From Dallia pectoralis (taxonomy: Eukaryota; Chordata; Actinopteri; Esociformes; Umbridae), in assembly GCA_029465975.1 (NCBI GenBank), contig CM055745.1:15392812-15456811 (forward strand): a DNA stretch of 64,000 nucleotides. The letters are read 5' to 3'. Made by a program: the position numbers and the translations under genes. Positions 1 to 12,421 of this stretch are shown in pieces; the stretch's first letter is position 1, and each line of letters opens with the position of its first letter. The notes beneath the pieces were generated by a model. That model was given only the letters and a program-made list of their open reading frames with translations. It was not told the DNA's origin and did not search any database.

Positions 1-420
1 CCTGTCACGGATCATCAATACCACAGATCTGGTCAAGGCGGCCGCTACAACAAATTGAACCCTCTAAAAGTACAAGTGATTGGACATGTCAGCCTGGCTT
101 GTCTCCTATCGAAATCCTATCTCTGCTCCATTGAGAGCTTCCTGCCCGGCTGCACTGAGGTCCGGTATGGGAATTGCTTTGTAAATGGATGTCGAATACG
201 AGCTAGCGCACCATATGGGCCCCATGGTCGGGACAGTTATGCATGAAGGTGGTTTCGAGAACAACATGAAGAATCCTTCTCATTTCACACTGTTCATTTA
301 ACTATCGCAGTACCGATGGGGACCGAGACAGATCTCTCCCAGCTATTAGATTAGCTGAACACTTGACCAGTTTGGCAACCCGCGCCCACTCCGTCGAACA
401 GGGCAACAGACATTCAGACA
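1..420. other. Unannotated leading segment
   Basis: No gene, RNA or transposon signal is recognised. A 63-codon open frame at 55-246 has no family resemblance and is of a length expected by chance. A NotI-like octamer at about 40-47 lies in ordinary-looking sequence. Confidence 0.4.
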
Positions 421-655
421 CGCACTCACACATTAAACAGAGAAGCACAGGTACTCATGCACACGCACTCACTACGTCTAAACAGAGAAGCACAGGTACT
501 CATGCACACGCACTCACACATTAAACAGAGAAGCACAGGTACTCATGCACACGCACTCACACATTAAACAGAGAAGCACAGGTACTCATGCACACGCACT
601 CACACATTAAACAGAGAAGCACAGGTACTCATGCACACGCACTCACTACGTCTAA
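421..655. repeat. 43-bp minisatellite, about 5.4 copies
   Basis: The unit begins CGCACTCACACATTAAACAG and contains AGAAGCACAGGTACTCATGC. Unit starts are at 421, 464, 509, 552, 595 and 638. The units at 464 and 638 carry the variant ACTACGTCTA in place of ACACATTA, so the second unit is 45 bp long. Copies are otherwise nearly identical, which indicates recent expansion. Confidence 0.95.
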
Positions 656-954
656 ACATTTCCATTAATTCTAGCATTGCTAATGTTGATACTGTCGCCT
701 GCTGGTAATATTGTTGTCTATGTTTTTCACTTTAACGTTTATTGTCATGTCTTTGTCGAGAAGTCAAATTGAATTGAGCCATTTGCCCTGTTTATCATAT
801 GCATATAAACAATATGCATTATTTTTGACAAGCATTTATTCAGCTAGGTATGCATATTGAGCTGGTATTAGGCACATTTACTTCCATTCCAATTATGTAG
901 ATTTCGGAGATTTGTCTTCTGACTTACATTTCTGAATGAGGGGGTGGACATAAG
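656..954. other. AT-rich segment, nothing recognised
   Basis: No splice-flanked open frame, tandem repeat or recognised transposon end is visible. The sequence is AT-rich and appears single-copy in this window. Confidence 0.4.
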
Positions 955-1102
955 CATAGCATTTACATGAGTAATTTAGCAGATGCTCATATCCAGAGTG
1001 ACTAATAGAAAGTTACGTACATTTTCATACTTTCCTACAAGGAATCTAACCCACATGTCAGGTGTAGCGGGCAGCTTGTAACTGAGCTACAAGTGACCAT
1101 AT
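955..1102 (-). mobile_element. tRNA-derived SINE with L2-type tail
   Basis: Read on the minus strand, the head has a Pol III box A (TAGCTCAGTTA, plus positions 1079-1089) and box B (GGTTAGATTCC, plus positions 1041-1051) at tRNA-like spacing. The 3' part (about 960-1005) matches the 3' tail of the L2 LINE at 56945-57012, which is the usual way a SINE borrows a partner LINE's reverse transcriptase. The copy is diverged and no clear target duplication is visible. Confidence 0.7.
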
Positions 1103-3358
1103 CTTTGCATTTCAGTTATTTCAAAGTTATTGTCCTTCAAACCATCTGTATTTAAAAAAACAAAACAATATTCAACAGTTTGACATTTTGGAATTGTGTA
1201 AACCCACAAAAACTTTTTCCAAACAGATTCTTCAGATGTGCCTACAGCAGAAGAATAAGTCAAACATATCTGGGTTCCACGTAGACATTATTTGTGAAAA
1301 GGGTTCTAGATTGAACCAAATAAAACCAGAAAGTGTTAATTAATGACGTCCTATGGGGACATCTGAAGAATAATTCTGGAACCCTTTTTTTGGGAGCGGC
1401 GACGAGGCAATCGCCACCAGAGATAATGTTTGGAATATTTTCTAATTGTCAGACATGAGTTGATAAGTTCTCTCACTCATATGTTCATTTAGTCCACTAA
1501 ATCCAGCTTGACATTGTGACATCATTGTAACATCAAACTCAGTAGAAATTGCTGTATAGGCTTCCCTGGCACATTGACCTCTACTTTCCCATGGACCACT
1601 GTGCCCCAGTCCCCCAGATTTTTTTTTACCCGGCAACCACTCCTGCGTTCAGTCTGACACTTCTGGCACATCATTTCCCAACACGCCAGACAGATGTACG
1701 GGCCGAATCGCAGACAGCTGAAGCAAACGGAGTCCTACTCAGCAAGTTCCGGACCGTTGAGACCAGAGACCTGTCCTCTGGTGCACCTTGCCAACCTGTT
1801 CTGCTTCTTACAGCGCTCCCAGCCTACATACAAAACGGAGCATGCAAGTGCCGAAGCTTCCAGAAGGAGTCACTAGAGCTTGACAAGCTGAGGCGGCTGT
1901 GTCCGAGCACTTGTCAACCACGGGCAGCTCTGAGCCAAATTGCACCACCCTCTGTGGAAACCTTTAGCTATGGCAAATCAAGTATGAGAAAATCTGGAAA
2001 TGCAGCATTCTGGTATTTTGCTCACAATGTATCCAATATGGTACACAGTCCCAAAACGTCACATCTATCAGAAGTTAACATCAACACACTTTTACCGTGA
2101 CCTTTGCATTGTTCCGGCGATCTAACCCAAATCTGTCCCGTTGCTTTTTCAGCAAAAAATATACACTTCCGCACTCCTGTCGTAGAAAATTGAAAAAGAA
2201 CACATTAGCGATGATACAAGTAGTATTATTCAAATATGAACACGCTCAGTTTCAGAAACACGTCAAGAGAACGAAGTGGAGTGAGGAAAACCACTGTCAT
2301 GATTCAGTCACCGAGCTGTCATTACAAGTTACCACCCACTTAGTTCTGTGAAAACCGTCTCCCTCACCTATACCAAATTATACAGATTATAGTTAGTTTT
2401 TTACGTGTTTTGTATGCTATTTTGCTTGTTTTTAATAATACCCAGAGCTACGTATATGCTAAGCGTGAAAATTAAGCTACCATTTCCCACAATAGCCCTT
2501 TTTTTAACTGAAGACAGCTTCACTGTTCTGTGCTCTGCCTGTTGTTGTTTACAGCTGGCATCTGTTAAAACAAAAAGACTGACATCGGAAAAGAAAGCGA
2601 GAGCGAGGAGAGAGAAAGTTTAAAGCTAGAGAGAATGTAGAAAGGGAGAGATTTCAAACGTCAAGAAATGGATAGTTGAAAGCTAGACATCTCCGCAGCC
2701 TCGCCGCCCTGTACACGTCTCCTCTACTGTTCTCTAACCTCCCTGGGTTCCTCATAAGAGGGACAATGGAGGTTTTCAGCGGGTCTCACAATTCATACTG
2801 TAAATAATAGCCCTAGTTGTCGCGAAGCTTCCTGCTCGTAGGATTGACTGGGTGACGAGCTGCTGCGGCGGCACACTTCAAACGCAGATGCAAGGTTGAA
2901 GCGAGTGCTTACGTCATAGCAGTCTGGGATCAGGAGATGGAGGGGATAGAACAGGCTAGAATAGGATAGGGGTCTCTAAACATTCAATTTATTTGTTGGT
3001 TTCAAATAAGGTGCTTGTTCTCTCTCGTGGAACTCGGATGTGCAACTACTATTTAAATGCTAATTATGTTGAACATGTTTGTCATGGATTTGGGTTTTAG
3101 ATATTTTATGCAATTATCCAGTAAAAATGTTTGAATCAGTTCTAAACGTTCTACGCCCATGGCAATAATTAGATCCCATCAGAACAAATGTATTGTCGGC
3201 AAGGCCACTTTTGTTGATGAAAGTTGTCATTATCTATTAGCTAAAACCACTGAGTAATCAAATTGGTGGGCAATACAACTCACAGGGGAACCATTGCCTT
3301 TGTACTGCCATTTTAACAATCTTTGATTCTGATATTGTTTGATTCTGTTTTTTAAGAC
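1103..3358. other. Mostly single-copy DNA with one long uncertain open frame
   Basis: No transposon was recognised. An open frame at 1549-2100 (+, about 183 codons, no ATG at its 5' limit) overlaps a more GC-rich patch at about 1680-1930. It has no recognisable domain, and I do not call it coding. A purine-rich stretch lies at about 2575-2660. Cross-species alignment of 1680-1960 would decide whether it is an exon or a conserved non-coding element. Confidence 0.3.
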
Positions 3359-3592
3359 CCTTTGAATAGAGTTCTAAGTCCTGGAAGTTCTTAAAGACTT
3401 ATCGGCCAGGTTCTAGAGACCCGATAGGTTCTCAATACATTTTGAATAACGTTCTTAAGATCTTGAAGTTCTAAAGACATCTCAGCCATGTTCTATACAC
3501 ATGAAAAGGTTCTAAAATTGTTTTGAATAAAGTTCTTAAGACCTGGAGGTTCTAAAAACCTGAAAGGTTCTGAATACCTTTTCAAATAAAAT
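3359..3592. repeat. Degenerate 80-bp tandem repeat, 3 copies
   Basis: Three diverged units begin with TTTGAATA near 3361, 3441 and 3522, and a shortened fourth start lies near 3580. Each is rich in the motif AGGTTCTAAA/GACCTGG. Divergence between units suggests an old array. Confidence 0.7.
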
Positions 3593-5850
3593 GTATAACA
3601 TGTACAATGTTAATACTGAGATGTAATGTTTTAAATGTACATGATGCTAGTAAACAGGTTGCTATTTATATTGCTTTTTTCCTTTGTAAAACACATTGAA
3701 TTGCTTCTATGTATGATTTGTGCTATGTAAATAAACGTGCTTCCTTACTTAAAGCCAACACAGCTATGCTTGAGTCAATATGGAATCGATATTCCATTGT
3801 TTAGATCGTTACTTGCATCTTGCGGTGTGATATTTGTCAGATTTCTTAATGGCAGCTTGAGTGGATGCGAAAACTGCATTCACTGTACAATTCGTTTTAC
3901 TCACAATCAACTTGTTAGAGCCCCCTGGAAAACATCAAGGCTGGGCACATGAATTATGAAGTCACAATTGGAATGTCTGTAAATAATTGCCCTGTTCATA
4001 TAAATTATGTAAACCTACACTAGGGTTGATTGACAAGTCAAAGCTCACAATTGTGCCAGTTGGCTTGTGGACTGGAAGTGTCCATTATTTCCTTTATTTA
4101 ATATTTAATATAATAATACAATATGTACCTCTGCTAAAGAGGCATACCTGTTTGTTCATCAGTTGAGAGTGTGTTCAGCAACACTGGAATAAAATGTTTC
4201 TTTAACACCACTTTGTATTTTATTAATGCAATGTTTGAGCAGTTATGTGTCACATCTAAAATGTCAGAGCATCGCCACAATATAAAACAACCACTTCCAT
4301 GGTCATTTGGATGGTATTGTTAGCTCTCATCTTCACATTAAAATGTTCCAATTCCAATTCATGGTCAATCACATTCTGTTTTAAAATGCAGCCACTTATA
4401 CCATCATGTTTCAATTAAACCAAAAATGGACCAACTTTTGAATTAGCAGAAAACTGGCCAATTAGGGCTTTCTTTATTGGGAGGCTGACATCACATATTT
4501 TATTACTATGACAAAAATGATAAGAAATATACACCAAAAAGCAAAATACATCATGTAATGCTGGAAACTAAATGACAGTAAACCAAAACTCAATGACTAG
4601 AACGTCTGACTCAACCTCTATTTGCAGAATAACGTGTAATTGGATGCCGGAAATGTACATTTACATAGAAATTCACATTGAAGTGGATGTAAATTCAGAT
4701 TGCCCTATAAATAACTTAACAACCATAAACGGAAGAGCACTGGTTCGATGTCTGAAAATAAGCTTTCCTCACTGAGCCTGCATCTATTCCCTGCCAACTA
4801 CTTGTCCAGTAGAATTTGTCTATTTAAACAGTATACACATACATACTCATATTCCACATACTCTGTCACTACCCACCTATGGGGGTTATTGTAGTATTTT
4901 TGAAGTCACATGTGCATCACCTGCATGATGTTTAATTGTTGTGGCATTCATTGTTGGACATAGATGACCAGATTGATAAAAGGATCAGTCAATTCAAATA
5001 AATTAAATGAAATTAATTTTGACCTAATCTAATTCACGGCAGGCAAAAAGCTTTTTGTGCATTTAGAACCTTTCTGGGGTCCTTTATTTCAGCTCAGGAA
5101 ACGTAACTAGCGGTTAAGGTGTTGCTTTCACATTGTTCAGTCAGACGTTGTTATTCTACATCTCATGAGCGTTTTCATTTTTTAATCTCCTCCAGCACTC
5201 GAAATATAAGATCATTGTTTGTAAAACCAATGGAATGCAAAGAAACACTGTAAACATGTAAAAAGTATAGCTTACACTGCTTTGAATTTGAGAGTGGTTT
5301 CATATTTCCAGGCTTATCCGTCAGACTTTTATCATCAGGAATCAGGAAGACCGAATATTGTTTCTAATAGGGATTCCAGAATTAAACTGAACTGCAAGAG
5401 ACAGTGGTACACAACACAGAAAACTAGAACTTCACAGGTTTCTATGTATCTAGCCAGATTTCTATAGCTTTGCCTTCCAACACAGAAATGGTTACTACAA
5501 TAATGGACAATGTTCATCTGACCGTTGCTAACTAGCTGTATTGTAATTGCTTTCTATGTGGATAGTTGAACCCCAAATGCAATATATACAGTGCCACATT
5601 TACAATAAAATCAAGAGAAGTTGTGATATTTTTTCGTTTTCCTCACCTTCCAATTGTATGATGCCCTGTTCACAAGGCATCTTCCACAGGAGTTGCAAGA
5701 AGGAAAAATTTATTGGATTAAAATTATTTTAAAATGTAGGTTCTATAAAGTATAACTCTCACCGCATATTTGCTCAACCAGGACGTTTTTTTCCAGTACT
5801 GTTGCACCGTGGGCAAACATACAAACCGGCCAACAACATAATTAATGCCA
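3593..5850. other. AT-rich segment with a retroelement-like tail
   Basis: At about 3680-3745 the sequence TGTAAAACACATTGAATTG followed by CTATGTAAATAAACGTGCTT resembles 3' ends of dispersed fish retroelements. A similar stretch lies at 25220-25263. The rest shows no recognisable gene or element. Short open frames at 4572-4775 and 5282-5467 are within chance expectation. Confidence 0.35.
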
Positions 5851-6111
5851 TACACACTGCTCAAAAAAATGAAGGGAACACTTCAATCACACATTGGGTC
5901 TCGATGAACAATATATATTAAAGATCAAAATCTTTACTGTACATTGTGTAATATTTGAGAACAAAATTATTTAGCAATGGTCAATGAGAAAGCCAAATAA
6001 CTAACCCATTAAGGGCTGGATTCAAACTCGCATCGAAAATCTAAGTAAACGATTGAAATCGAAGGCTGTTTAAACTTGTGTAAAATTAATCAGGGCCACT
6101 CATAATGTGAC

Positions 6112-7000
6112 TCAGAGGTGTGCCTGTATGCACTCGCGGCAATGACGTCTGGGCAACGTCTGGGCATGCTCCTGATGAGCCGGCAGATGGTGTCTCGGGG
6201 GAACTCCCTCCATGACCTGGATCGGGGCATCACTGATCTCAGCCTGTGGCGCTACTTGGCGGCATTGGATGCATTGACACCTCCCAGAAGTTTTCGATTG
6301 GATTCCAGTCTGGGGAACGTGAGGAGAATGTATTTGATCCCGGTACGTAACAGCAGTTAGGGTACCTAGCATGTGGAGGTCTGTGTGACCCTCCAAGGAT
6401 ACGCCTCCCCAGGCCATCACTGACCCACCGCCAAACCCATCATGCTGGAGGCTGTTGCAGGCAGCATGCCGCTCTCACCGCGGCGTCTCCAGACTCTTTC
6501 AATTCCGGCACACGCTCAGTGTGAACCTGCTCTCTCATCTGTGAAGAGGACAGGGTGCCAATGGCAACCGGACATTGCTGGTGTTCTCTGGCAAATGCCA
6601 ATCAAGCTGCAGGGTACTGGGCCGTGAGCACTGGTCCCACTGGAGGACCTGTTGGGGCCTCATGCCACCCTAATGCCACCCTCATGCCAGCCTCATGGTG
6701 TATCTGACAGTTTGAATGTCATAAACAGGCACACCAGTAGCCCGCTGCAGGTCAGTTTGTAGGGCCCTTGAAGTGCTCCTCCTGTTCCACTTTACCAAAG
6801 GTTGAGATACCGGTCCTGCTGCCGGGTCGATGCCGTTTACGGCCCTATTCGGCCCTGCTTGAGTAACGACCCGTCTCCTGGTTCCGCCATCAAGCTCCTG
6901 AGACGGTACTGGGTGACAAAACAAACCAACAAACCTTGCGACAGCACCAATGCACGTGCCATCCTGGGGGGCTCAACTAGCTGCGCAACCTGAACGGACT
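6112..7000 (-). pseudogene. Tc1/mariner transposase relic
   Basis: This is the remnant of a DDE transposase gene, the enzyme that cuts and pastes the element between inverted repeats. Minus-strand frames give a helix-turn-helix-like portion at 6682-6830 (residues such as RRSTSRALQTDLQRATG) and a DDE-domain block at 6340-6420 with MAWGGVSLEGHTDLHMLG, close to the usual V-M-WGG-S-L-G-R-T-x-L-H pattern. A C-terminal block near 6118-6190 reads LPRRHCRECIQAH. The frames are interrupted by stops and deletions and the catalytic triad is not continuous, so the gene is dead. The nested LINE fragment shows that the insertion is old. Confidence 0.75.
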
Positions 7001-7160
7001 GCGGTTACCGCCTCATGCTACCAGTACTGACCGGCAAACCGGCAGCGAAACTAAAGAACAATCTGTCCGGAAAGATGAGATAGCAAATGTCTGTGGGCAC
7101 CACTTCATTTGCACCAAACAGGTGATTCACAACCACTCATGCTTCCTAACTGGACAGATT

Positions 7161-7577
7161 GAGATCAGAATCAGAAAAGTGTTTATTCGCCATTGAATGT
7201 GTGAACAGACAAGGAATTTACTGTGGCAGGAAGGTGCTTACATGCAACATAAGAATAGAACAATATAAATTAAACTAAAGGGATGAGGGGGTAGAGGGAT
7301 AGTATTTACCAAAAAAAAAAAAAAAAAAAAAAACAATAAGATACCAAAAAACAACAGTGCAATAGAGCAAAAAATGTAGTGCAAATCAGGCAATGTGCAA
7401 AAGGAGTGGGTCAGAGGCTTAAGTGAGATGGGTCATAGTTCAAGGCTTGTGTGCACCCCTGGCCCTGTTGAGGAGGCCAGTAGCACATGGGAAGAAACTG
7501 TTCTTGTGCCGTGAAGTTTTGGTCCTGATGGACCGAAGCCTTCTGCCGGAGGGGAGTGGATTGAACAGAGAGTGATC
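7161..7577 (-). mobile_element. 3' fragment of a non-LTR LINE nested in the Tc1 element
   Basis: On the minus strand the sequence near 7480-7560 reads like the C-terminus of a LINE ORF2 (GRRLRSIRTKTSRHKNSFFP followed by ATGLLNRARG in a broken frame). The far end has a short tail of TTCTGAT-type repeats at 7161-7177. A 23-bp A-run lies inside at 7311-7333. Both flanks are halves of one transposon terminus, so this is a secondary insertion. The clade is uncertain. Confidence 0.65.
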
Positions 7578-7646
7578 CCGTAAGTTTCACTGGCTCTGTG
7601 TTACACTGTGATGATTACATGTTCACTTTGTTTTTGTGGAGTTGAG

Positions 7647-9120
7647 TACCACAAGCCGCCGCTAGAGAGTTATGTGACACGGCAACCCTGCCTGACATCC
7701 ACACCGATACACATGCTGGACCTCTGGGGATTTGGGGAAACAAAACCTTAGAGTGGAGCATCGAAAAACATGAATGAGGTGACTCAACAAATTGCATGCT
7801 GGGTAGTAGCTCCACATAAATATAGTGCGAAAGATTGCCTGTGACTTAGAGATTATGTAAATGACTGTAATTGTCGTTTAAAAGACCATTTAAAACTGGA
7901 TAACTCGTTGTACAGTATTTACGTATTTGTCTGACACTTTATGTGCACTAACATAACGACTTAGTAGACTACCAGCGGCTTACTATAACAGTATATTTAT
8001 GACAGTTAATTTGGTTTAAAATATGGACTGTCCAGATAAATATATATCCCCGATTTCAGGAGACTTTCGTATTTAATGGATTACATGATATGGAAACAAA
8101 AAAGTAGGCCTTTAGGTCAATATTACTGTTCCATTCACATGGAATATATGGAATACCACATTGCACTTTGTTGCCTAAACATATGAATTACTAATACAGG
8201 TTTGTAATCTAGCTAATACTTTACATGCAGCATGTATTATAAACGCAGAGGTATCTTCTCTTCGAAGTACCAATCTCTTCCAAACGGCAAGAAAGCTAGA
8301 GACAAGTCAGACACCGCTCTTTTTGTTTCCCCTTACAATTCTCAGGTAATTGGAAACTAATTCGGCCTTGATGAAGTTTGTTTTATGCAGGTTGGAGGTT
8401 AATATGGATCTTAATTGAATTACAGCAGTTGGAATCACACAATTTACATGCACAGCTAAGCACAGAATGCCTAGAATCCGATTAGAGGGATATTCAGCAC
8501 ATCACAGTGTTTCCAGTTACCAGTTACATTTAAACCTTTTGTACATAAACTGAGCGAACATTTGACAACATCTCCAGTGTGAATAAAGTCTAAAGTTGCT
8601 GAAACAAGCGGTTTCTGTGAGAAAATAAAATAAAGTTGAAACCTGGAATCTGATTTACTAATCCACTCCAATAAAAATTCAGTGTAAGTGTCGGAATTAG
8701 GCGTACATTTCGTTGTTTAGAGTTAGGGTGAAAATTTCAGAAAACACAATACAATTCCTGGCATAAGACACCACAACCAACTGACACCGTTTGCAACCTA
8801 GAAACGTATATACAAAGCAACCGCCTGTTCTACTTCTACTACATCGACTAAAGGGACCCCAAGGACTGCCATTTTTGTTACACTTGAGGGGATTTAAAAA
8901 AAAAACAGGTCCTGTTCAAATTTCTTTAGGATTGTAAGCATTTTGGGGTTCTGGGATTGTATGCATTTTCATTTCTTAGTAGAAGAAACAATGGAGACAG
9001 TTTTCCCCTTACTCAATAAATACTCATAAATGACATGTTGCTAGAAAGCATTCTGTAAGTGATGAAGCAAAGGTTTGCATGATGAGTCAAGAATCTTTAG
9101 TATAGGGTTTGAAGCTTGCA
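7647..9120. other. AT-rich single-copy DNA
   Basis: No gene, RNA or transposon is recognised. The open frames at 7615-7815 and 8471-8671 on the minus strand have no features beyond chance. Confidence 0.4.
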
Positions 9121-9157
9121 TACGATATATCCCTATATCCCAACACAGAACAATCTC

Positions 9158-9195
9158 TGGGTCAAATGACCCACTTCAGGCACTTCTAGTGTTAA
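9158..9195. repeat. Palindromic GGGTCAAATGACCC block ending at TTAA
   Basis: A 14-bp perfect palindrome GGGTCAAATGACCC at 9161-9174 is followed by CACTTCTAGTG and then TTAA at 9192-9195. Related blocks occur at 26598-26620 and 33222-33290. A TTAA flank and this terminal sequence suggest the end of a piggyBac-like MITE, but I could not find the partner end. Confidence 0.35.
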
Positions 9196-10639
9196 CAAAT
9201 AAAAATATCCATCTTCCTCGCTGAATGACATGCCATGCAATAGATACAGAAACTCTGGTGAGAAGTTCTGCTGCATTTGCTTTCAAGAGATTGAGAGGAT
9301 AGTGTGTTGTAATTGCCATTACTTACTGTTTACCGCCCAGTGTTCATTTAATGTATTCATATCTGTCTGATACACGCACAGTAGTTTGAATTTAGTGTAA
9401 AGCATATTATGCTGCAGTGGTTTTTTTTACGGTATCAGGTGCTTTTCTTTGTACGCAGTCCCCTTTTAACTGTAACTGGAGCAGTTTGAACCCATTACAT
9501 TGTTTGTGTTTATTTTTTGCATTCACTTTTGCTCATTTTCACGAAAGGGGCCAATGACGTAGGAGTTGACTGTAGGTTCTTAATAGTGATTCTGAAAGGC
9601 TAAGTGTTCTCTATCTGTCTGTCCGTCAGTTATAAATGCACCCAAACAAGACAGTATGTCTCTCTTAGACCTTCATTTACCTCTGACTTTAAGAGTCCTG
9701 ATAGGGGCTATAATCATTTATCTCCAATCTGCTTGGAATTGTTAAAAAGACGGATGCATCGGATCTGGCTAAATAAAGATTTTGAGGTAGATCAAGCAGG
9801 CGTTTTTACAACAAGCCCTCTTTCTGGTAAAAGTAGCACTGGGGCACTTTCTAGAGGAAAAACACATGATTCACCCTTATCCTCTGAACCTGAACACAGG
9901 GACTGAACACTCGTTCATTGCTATGCAGTGATTGGCTGGGATTGGTGAGGTGGTGTAACTACACTCCCCAAACTCAGGCTTTTTTCATTCATCAGTAAAC
10001 CAGAGACAGAGCCAACAAGGCTAAAAGACCACTTCACGTCCAGAATGGTCTGGTCAGTTCTAGTTCTTACCAGAGGTGTTAAATGTACTGCGCCACCATC
10101 TTGAGATGTTGTCTGCTCCAGTTCGTAACATATGGATTTGGTCCCTTTGGGTGCATCTTTAATGCTTGTTGAACAGACTACACACTGATATATGCTTTGC
10201 ATATGTCACAATATTTATTTAATAATATTTAAGATACAGAGCGCAGGCCACAAAAAGCAGAACCTTAAAATGTTGTGTATTTTGATGAAGTGTAGTGTAT
10301 ATTCTATTTTTAGAATCTTTTTAGGAGGATATTTAAGTACTTAACCCTAAGCTGTTTCAAATACAACTCTAAGTGACTTATCCTCTATACGAGACTTTGT
10401 AAGATGACCTAACATCTCCTGTCAAGTTCTTTGTCTGATTCACTTTTGACTATATAGAAACTGTTATCGATAATGCTTTTGGGTGTGTTCAGCCTACTTG
10501 GCTTTTTGTGTGAACTTGTATTGACGATAAATAATTTTTTGGAAGGAATAAAGATTGACAATTGCTTACCTTTTTTGCTGCATTGCAACAAAACACCAAA
10601 TTAACTTGGCCTGTCTACAATCTCCCCGCGTTTGTGTAC
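9196..10639. other. AT-rich DNA, no confident gene
   Basis: A 100-codon open frame at 9604-9906 (+) is preceded by a pyrimidine-rich stretch ending in CAG at about 9630, which resembles a splice acceptor. No donor or protein family is recognised. The remainder is AT-rich and single-copy in this window. Confidence 0.3.
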
Positions 10640-10930
10640 CTTCTTTTGAGGCTTTCCTCACACTGGCATTGTACGTTCTCTCCTGCAGATTGGTCGTGCT
10701 CAAATCAGATGGCGTCGAGATAGCAAAGTGTCTCAAGGCCAGTCGATTCAAGACTAAGGAGTCTGTGTTCTGCGGCGGAGAAGAGAAGTAAAAAGAGCAG
10801 TTATATTCACAACGCGCGGTCTCCCCGTAACGACGCGCGAATCGGTCGAGAGGAAAGCAAAGGACGAGACGGCATGAACATCTGAAGCTATGTGAAAGCT
10901 CCCTGTCATTCTCGATTCTTAACACGTTCT
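10640..10930. other. Small CpG-dense patch with an exon-like open frame
   Basis: About 10800-10870 is unusually CpG-dense for this AT-rich window (ACAACGCGCGGTCTCCCCGT and following bases). Just upstream, a pyrimidine-rich tract ending CTCTCCTGCAG at 10688 precedes a frame that stays open to a stop at 10791 (ending FCGGEEK). This could be a terminal exon, a small unmethylated regulatory island, or chance. No family is recognised. Confidence 0.3.
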
Positions 10931-12393
10931 GCGCCAGCTACTCTGAATGTGTTAGCTGCAAATAGAAAGACGAGACGTTTTTTTTCTTCTTTTTAAATCT
11001 CTATTGAATCAAACCGGTTGGTTTGAACATACAATGCTGATCGGCTGAAAGACGTCGCTAATGACACCAAAATAAGCTTAACGAGCATGCGATAACAGCA
11101 AGAATCGTGCAGCGCCTGGTTTAAATGGTGTCCATAGTTGTTTCTTTTGAGATAAGTCTTGTAGACAGACAGATACATTGGGATGTGTCTGAGGCTATGA
11201 GAAACACTGAGGCAGAATATTAATATGGTATAGAATATTGACAGCTTGTTGTTGCCTGGGAAGAGACACAGGGCTGTTGTGAAACAAGTCATTTCCATTA
11301 AATCAATGGAGGTGGGCCAATGAAATCTTCAGAATACGCTAGTGTTGCAAGTGGGTGATCAATCTATTGGCCGTTTGCATCAAATTATAATTTTTAACAA
11401 AAAAGTGTCAAGCAGGGTATTGCTCTATGTTAATCTAAATTTGCCTTGAAGTAGAATGATATGTTGTCTCTTGAAAAAAACTGTGTAATCACTAAGTCAC
11501 TTCTGATTTGTTGCACAAGATCTTTCTCAGATCGGTGACAATAATGGCTTGTATGAGGTCTATGAATAATTCCAAGGAATGCCTTTTGACATCTTAATTA
11601 ATATTGCGTAGTCAATTCATAAATATTGTAAAACAAAATACATTTGCCCACAGCTCAAGCTAATTATTTGTATATCTATAACATTTACCATTTATGTTGA
11701 TAAAAAAGGTGAGATAAAAACTGTTTATAGCGAGTTGGACGCTAGTCCACAAACCTAGATGACGATCACTCCATGTTCATCCCTATAAAACGCAAATGCT
11801 TTTAAATCTGTCACATGGGCGGGCACAAATTAGTCAAACGGTTCTTCACCAAATACAACAAGAGCCTGCAATACTATCGTTGAAGCGTTAGTGGAGACAC
11901 TTACAATTATCTTTTCAGTAAAATGGTAAAAGAAAGAATTGAAATTGATTGCTGGTTGGCTAAATAACTGAACGGCAGGTAAAGTGTACCCCCGACACAG
12001 ATCTTTGCACATGCCTACATTGTAATCAAACGCACAACTCTGACAATGTAAGCGCCATTGAGTCAACAGCCATGCTTCTTCAATTAGACCACTCAACGTC
12101 TTCGTTGTTCCTGACTATAGGGAACGGTTGCACTCAATCTAGCCTGCCCTGTGCTCGCTACATGGGTGGGGTCGTGTGTCAGCAGTGTGATATACAGATC
12201 CGCCTCTGAGGTTTCCTCTTCATAACGCTGACTGCAGGACGTTCATTATACTGCATGCTATTGATTTCCAGCACACCCCAGGCAATCGTGTTTCAGTGGC
12301 GCTGCATCAACATTTTGACTCCCCCCCCCGACTCCCACAACAAGAAGTAACAGCTGAAGTGAGGCATCCACTTGGAAACCAGGGAAATTGCAA
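10931..12393. other. AT-rich DNA, nothing recognised
   Basis: No coding frame with splice support is visible. A C-run lies at about 12321-12329. Minus-strand open frames of 88-131 codons at 11830-12096 and 12258-12653 overlap simple sequence and show no domains. Confidence 0.35.
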
Positions 12394-12421
12394 ACATATA
12401 TATATATATATATATATATAT
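12394..12421. repeat. (TA)n microsatellite
   Basis: An uninterrupted alternating AT tract of about 28 bp, directly visible. Confidence 0.95.

Larger units (their letters stand above)
5853..7646 (-). mobile_element. Degraded Tc1/mariner-type DNA transposon
   Basis: The left end, CACTGCTCAAAAAAATGAAG (within 5853-5875, after a TA), is the terminal inverted repeat of a dispersed teleost Tc1/mariner family. The matching right end is degraded at about 7610-7646 and is followed by TA at 7647. A minus-strand transposase relic fills 6110-7000. A LINE fragment at 7161-7577 splits the right end: 7085-7160 and 7578-7646 are the two halves of one terminal region. The copy is clearly inactive. Confidence 0.75.

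Noticed and set aside
38..47. NotI site as a sign of cloning vector
   Set aside because: An isolated octamer with no adjoining vector or polylinker sequence.
1549..2100. 183-codon frame as a gene
   Set aside because: No ATG at its 5' limit, no domain, no clear splice sites; kept only as a note in the interval entry.
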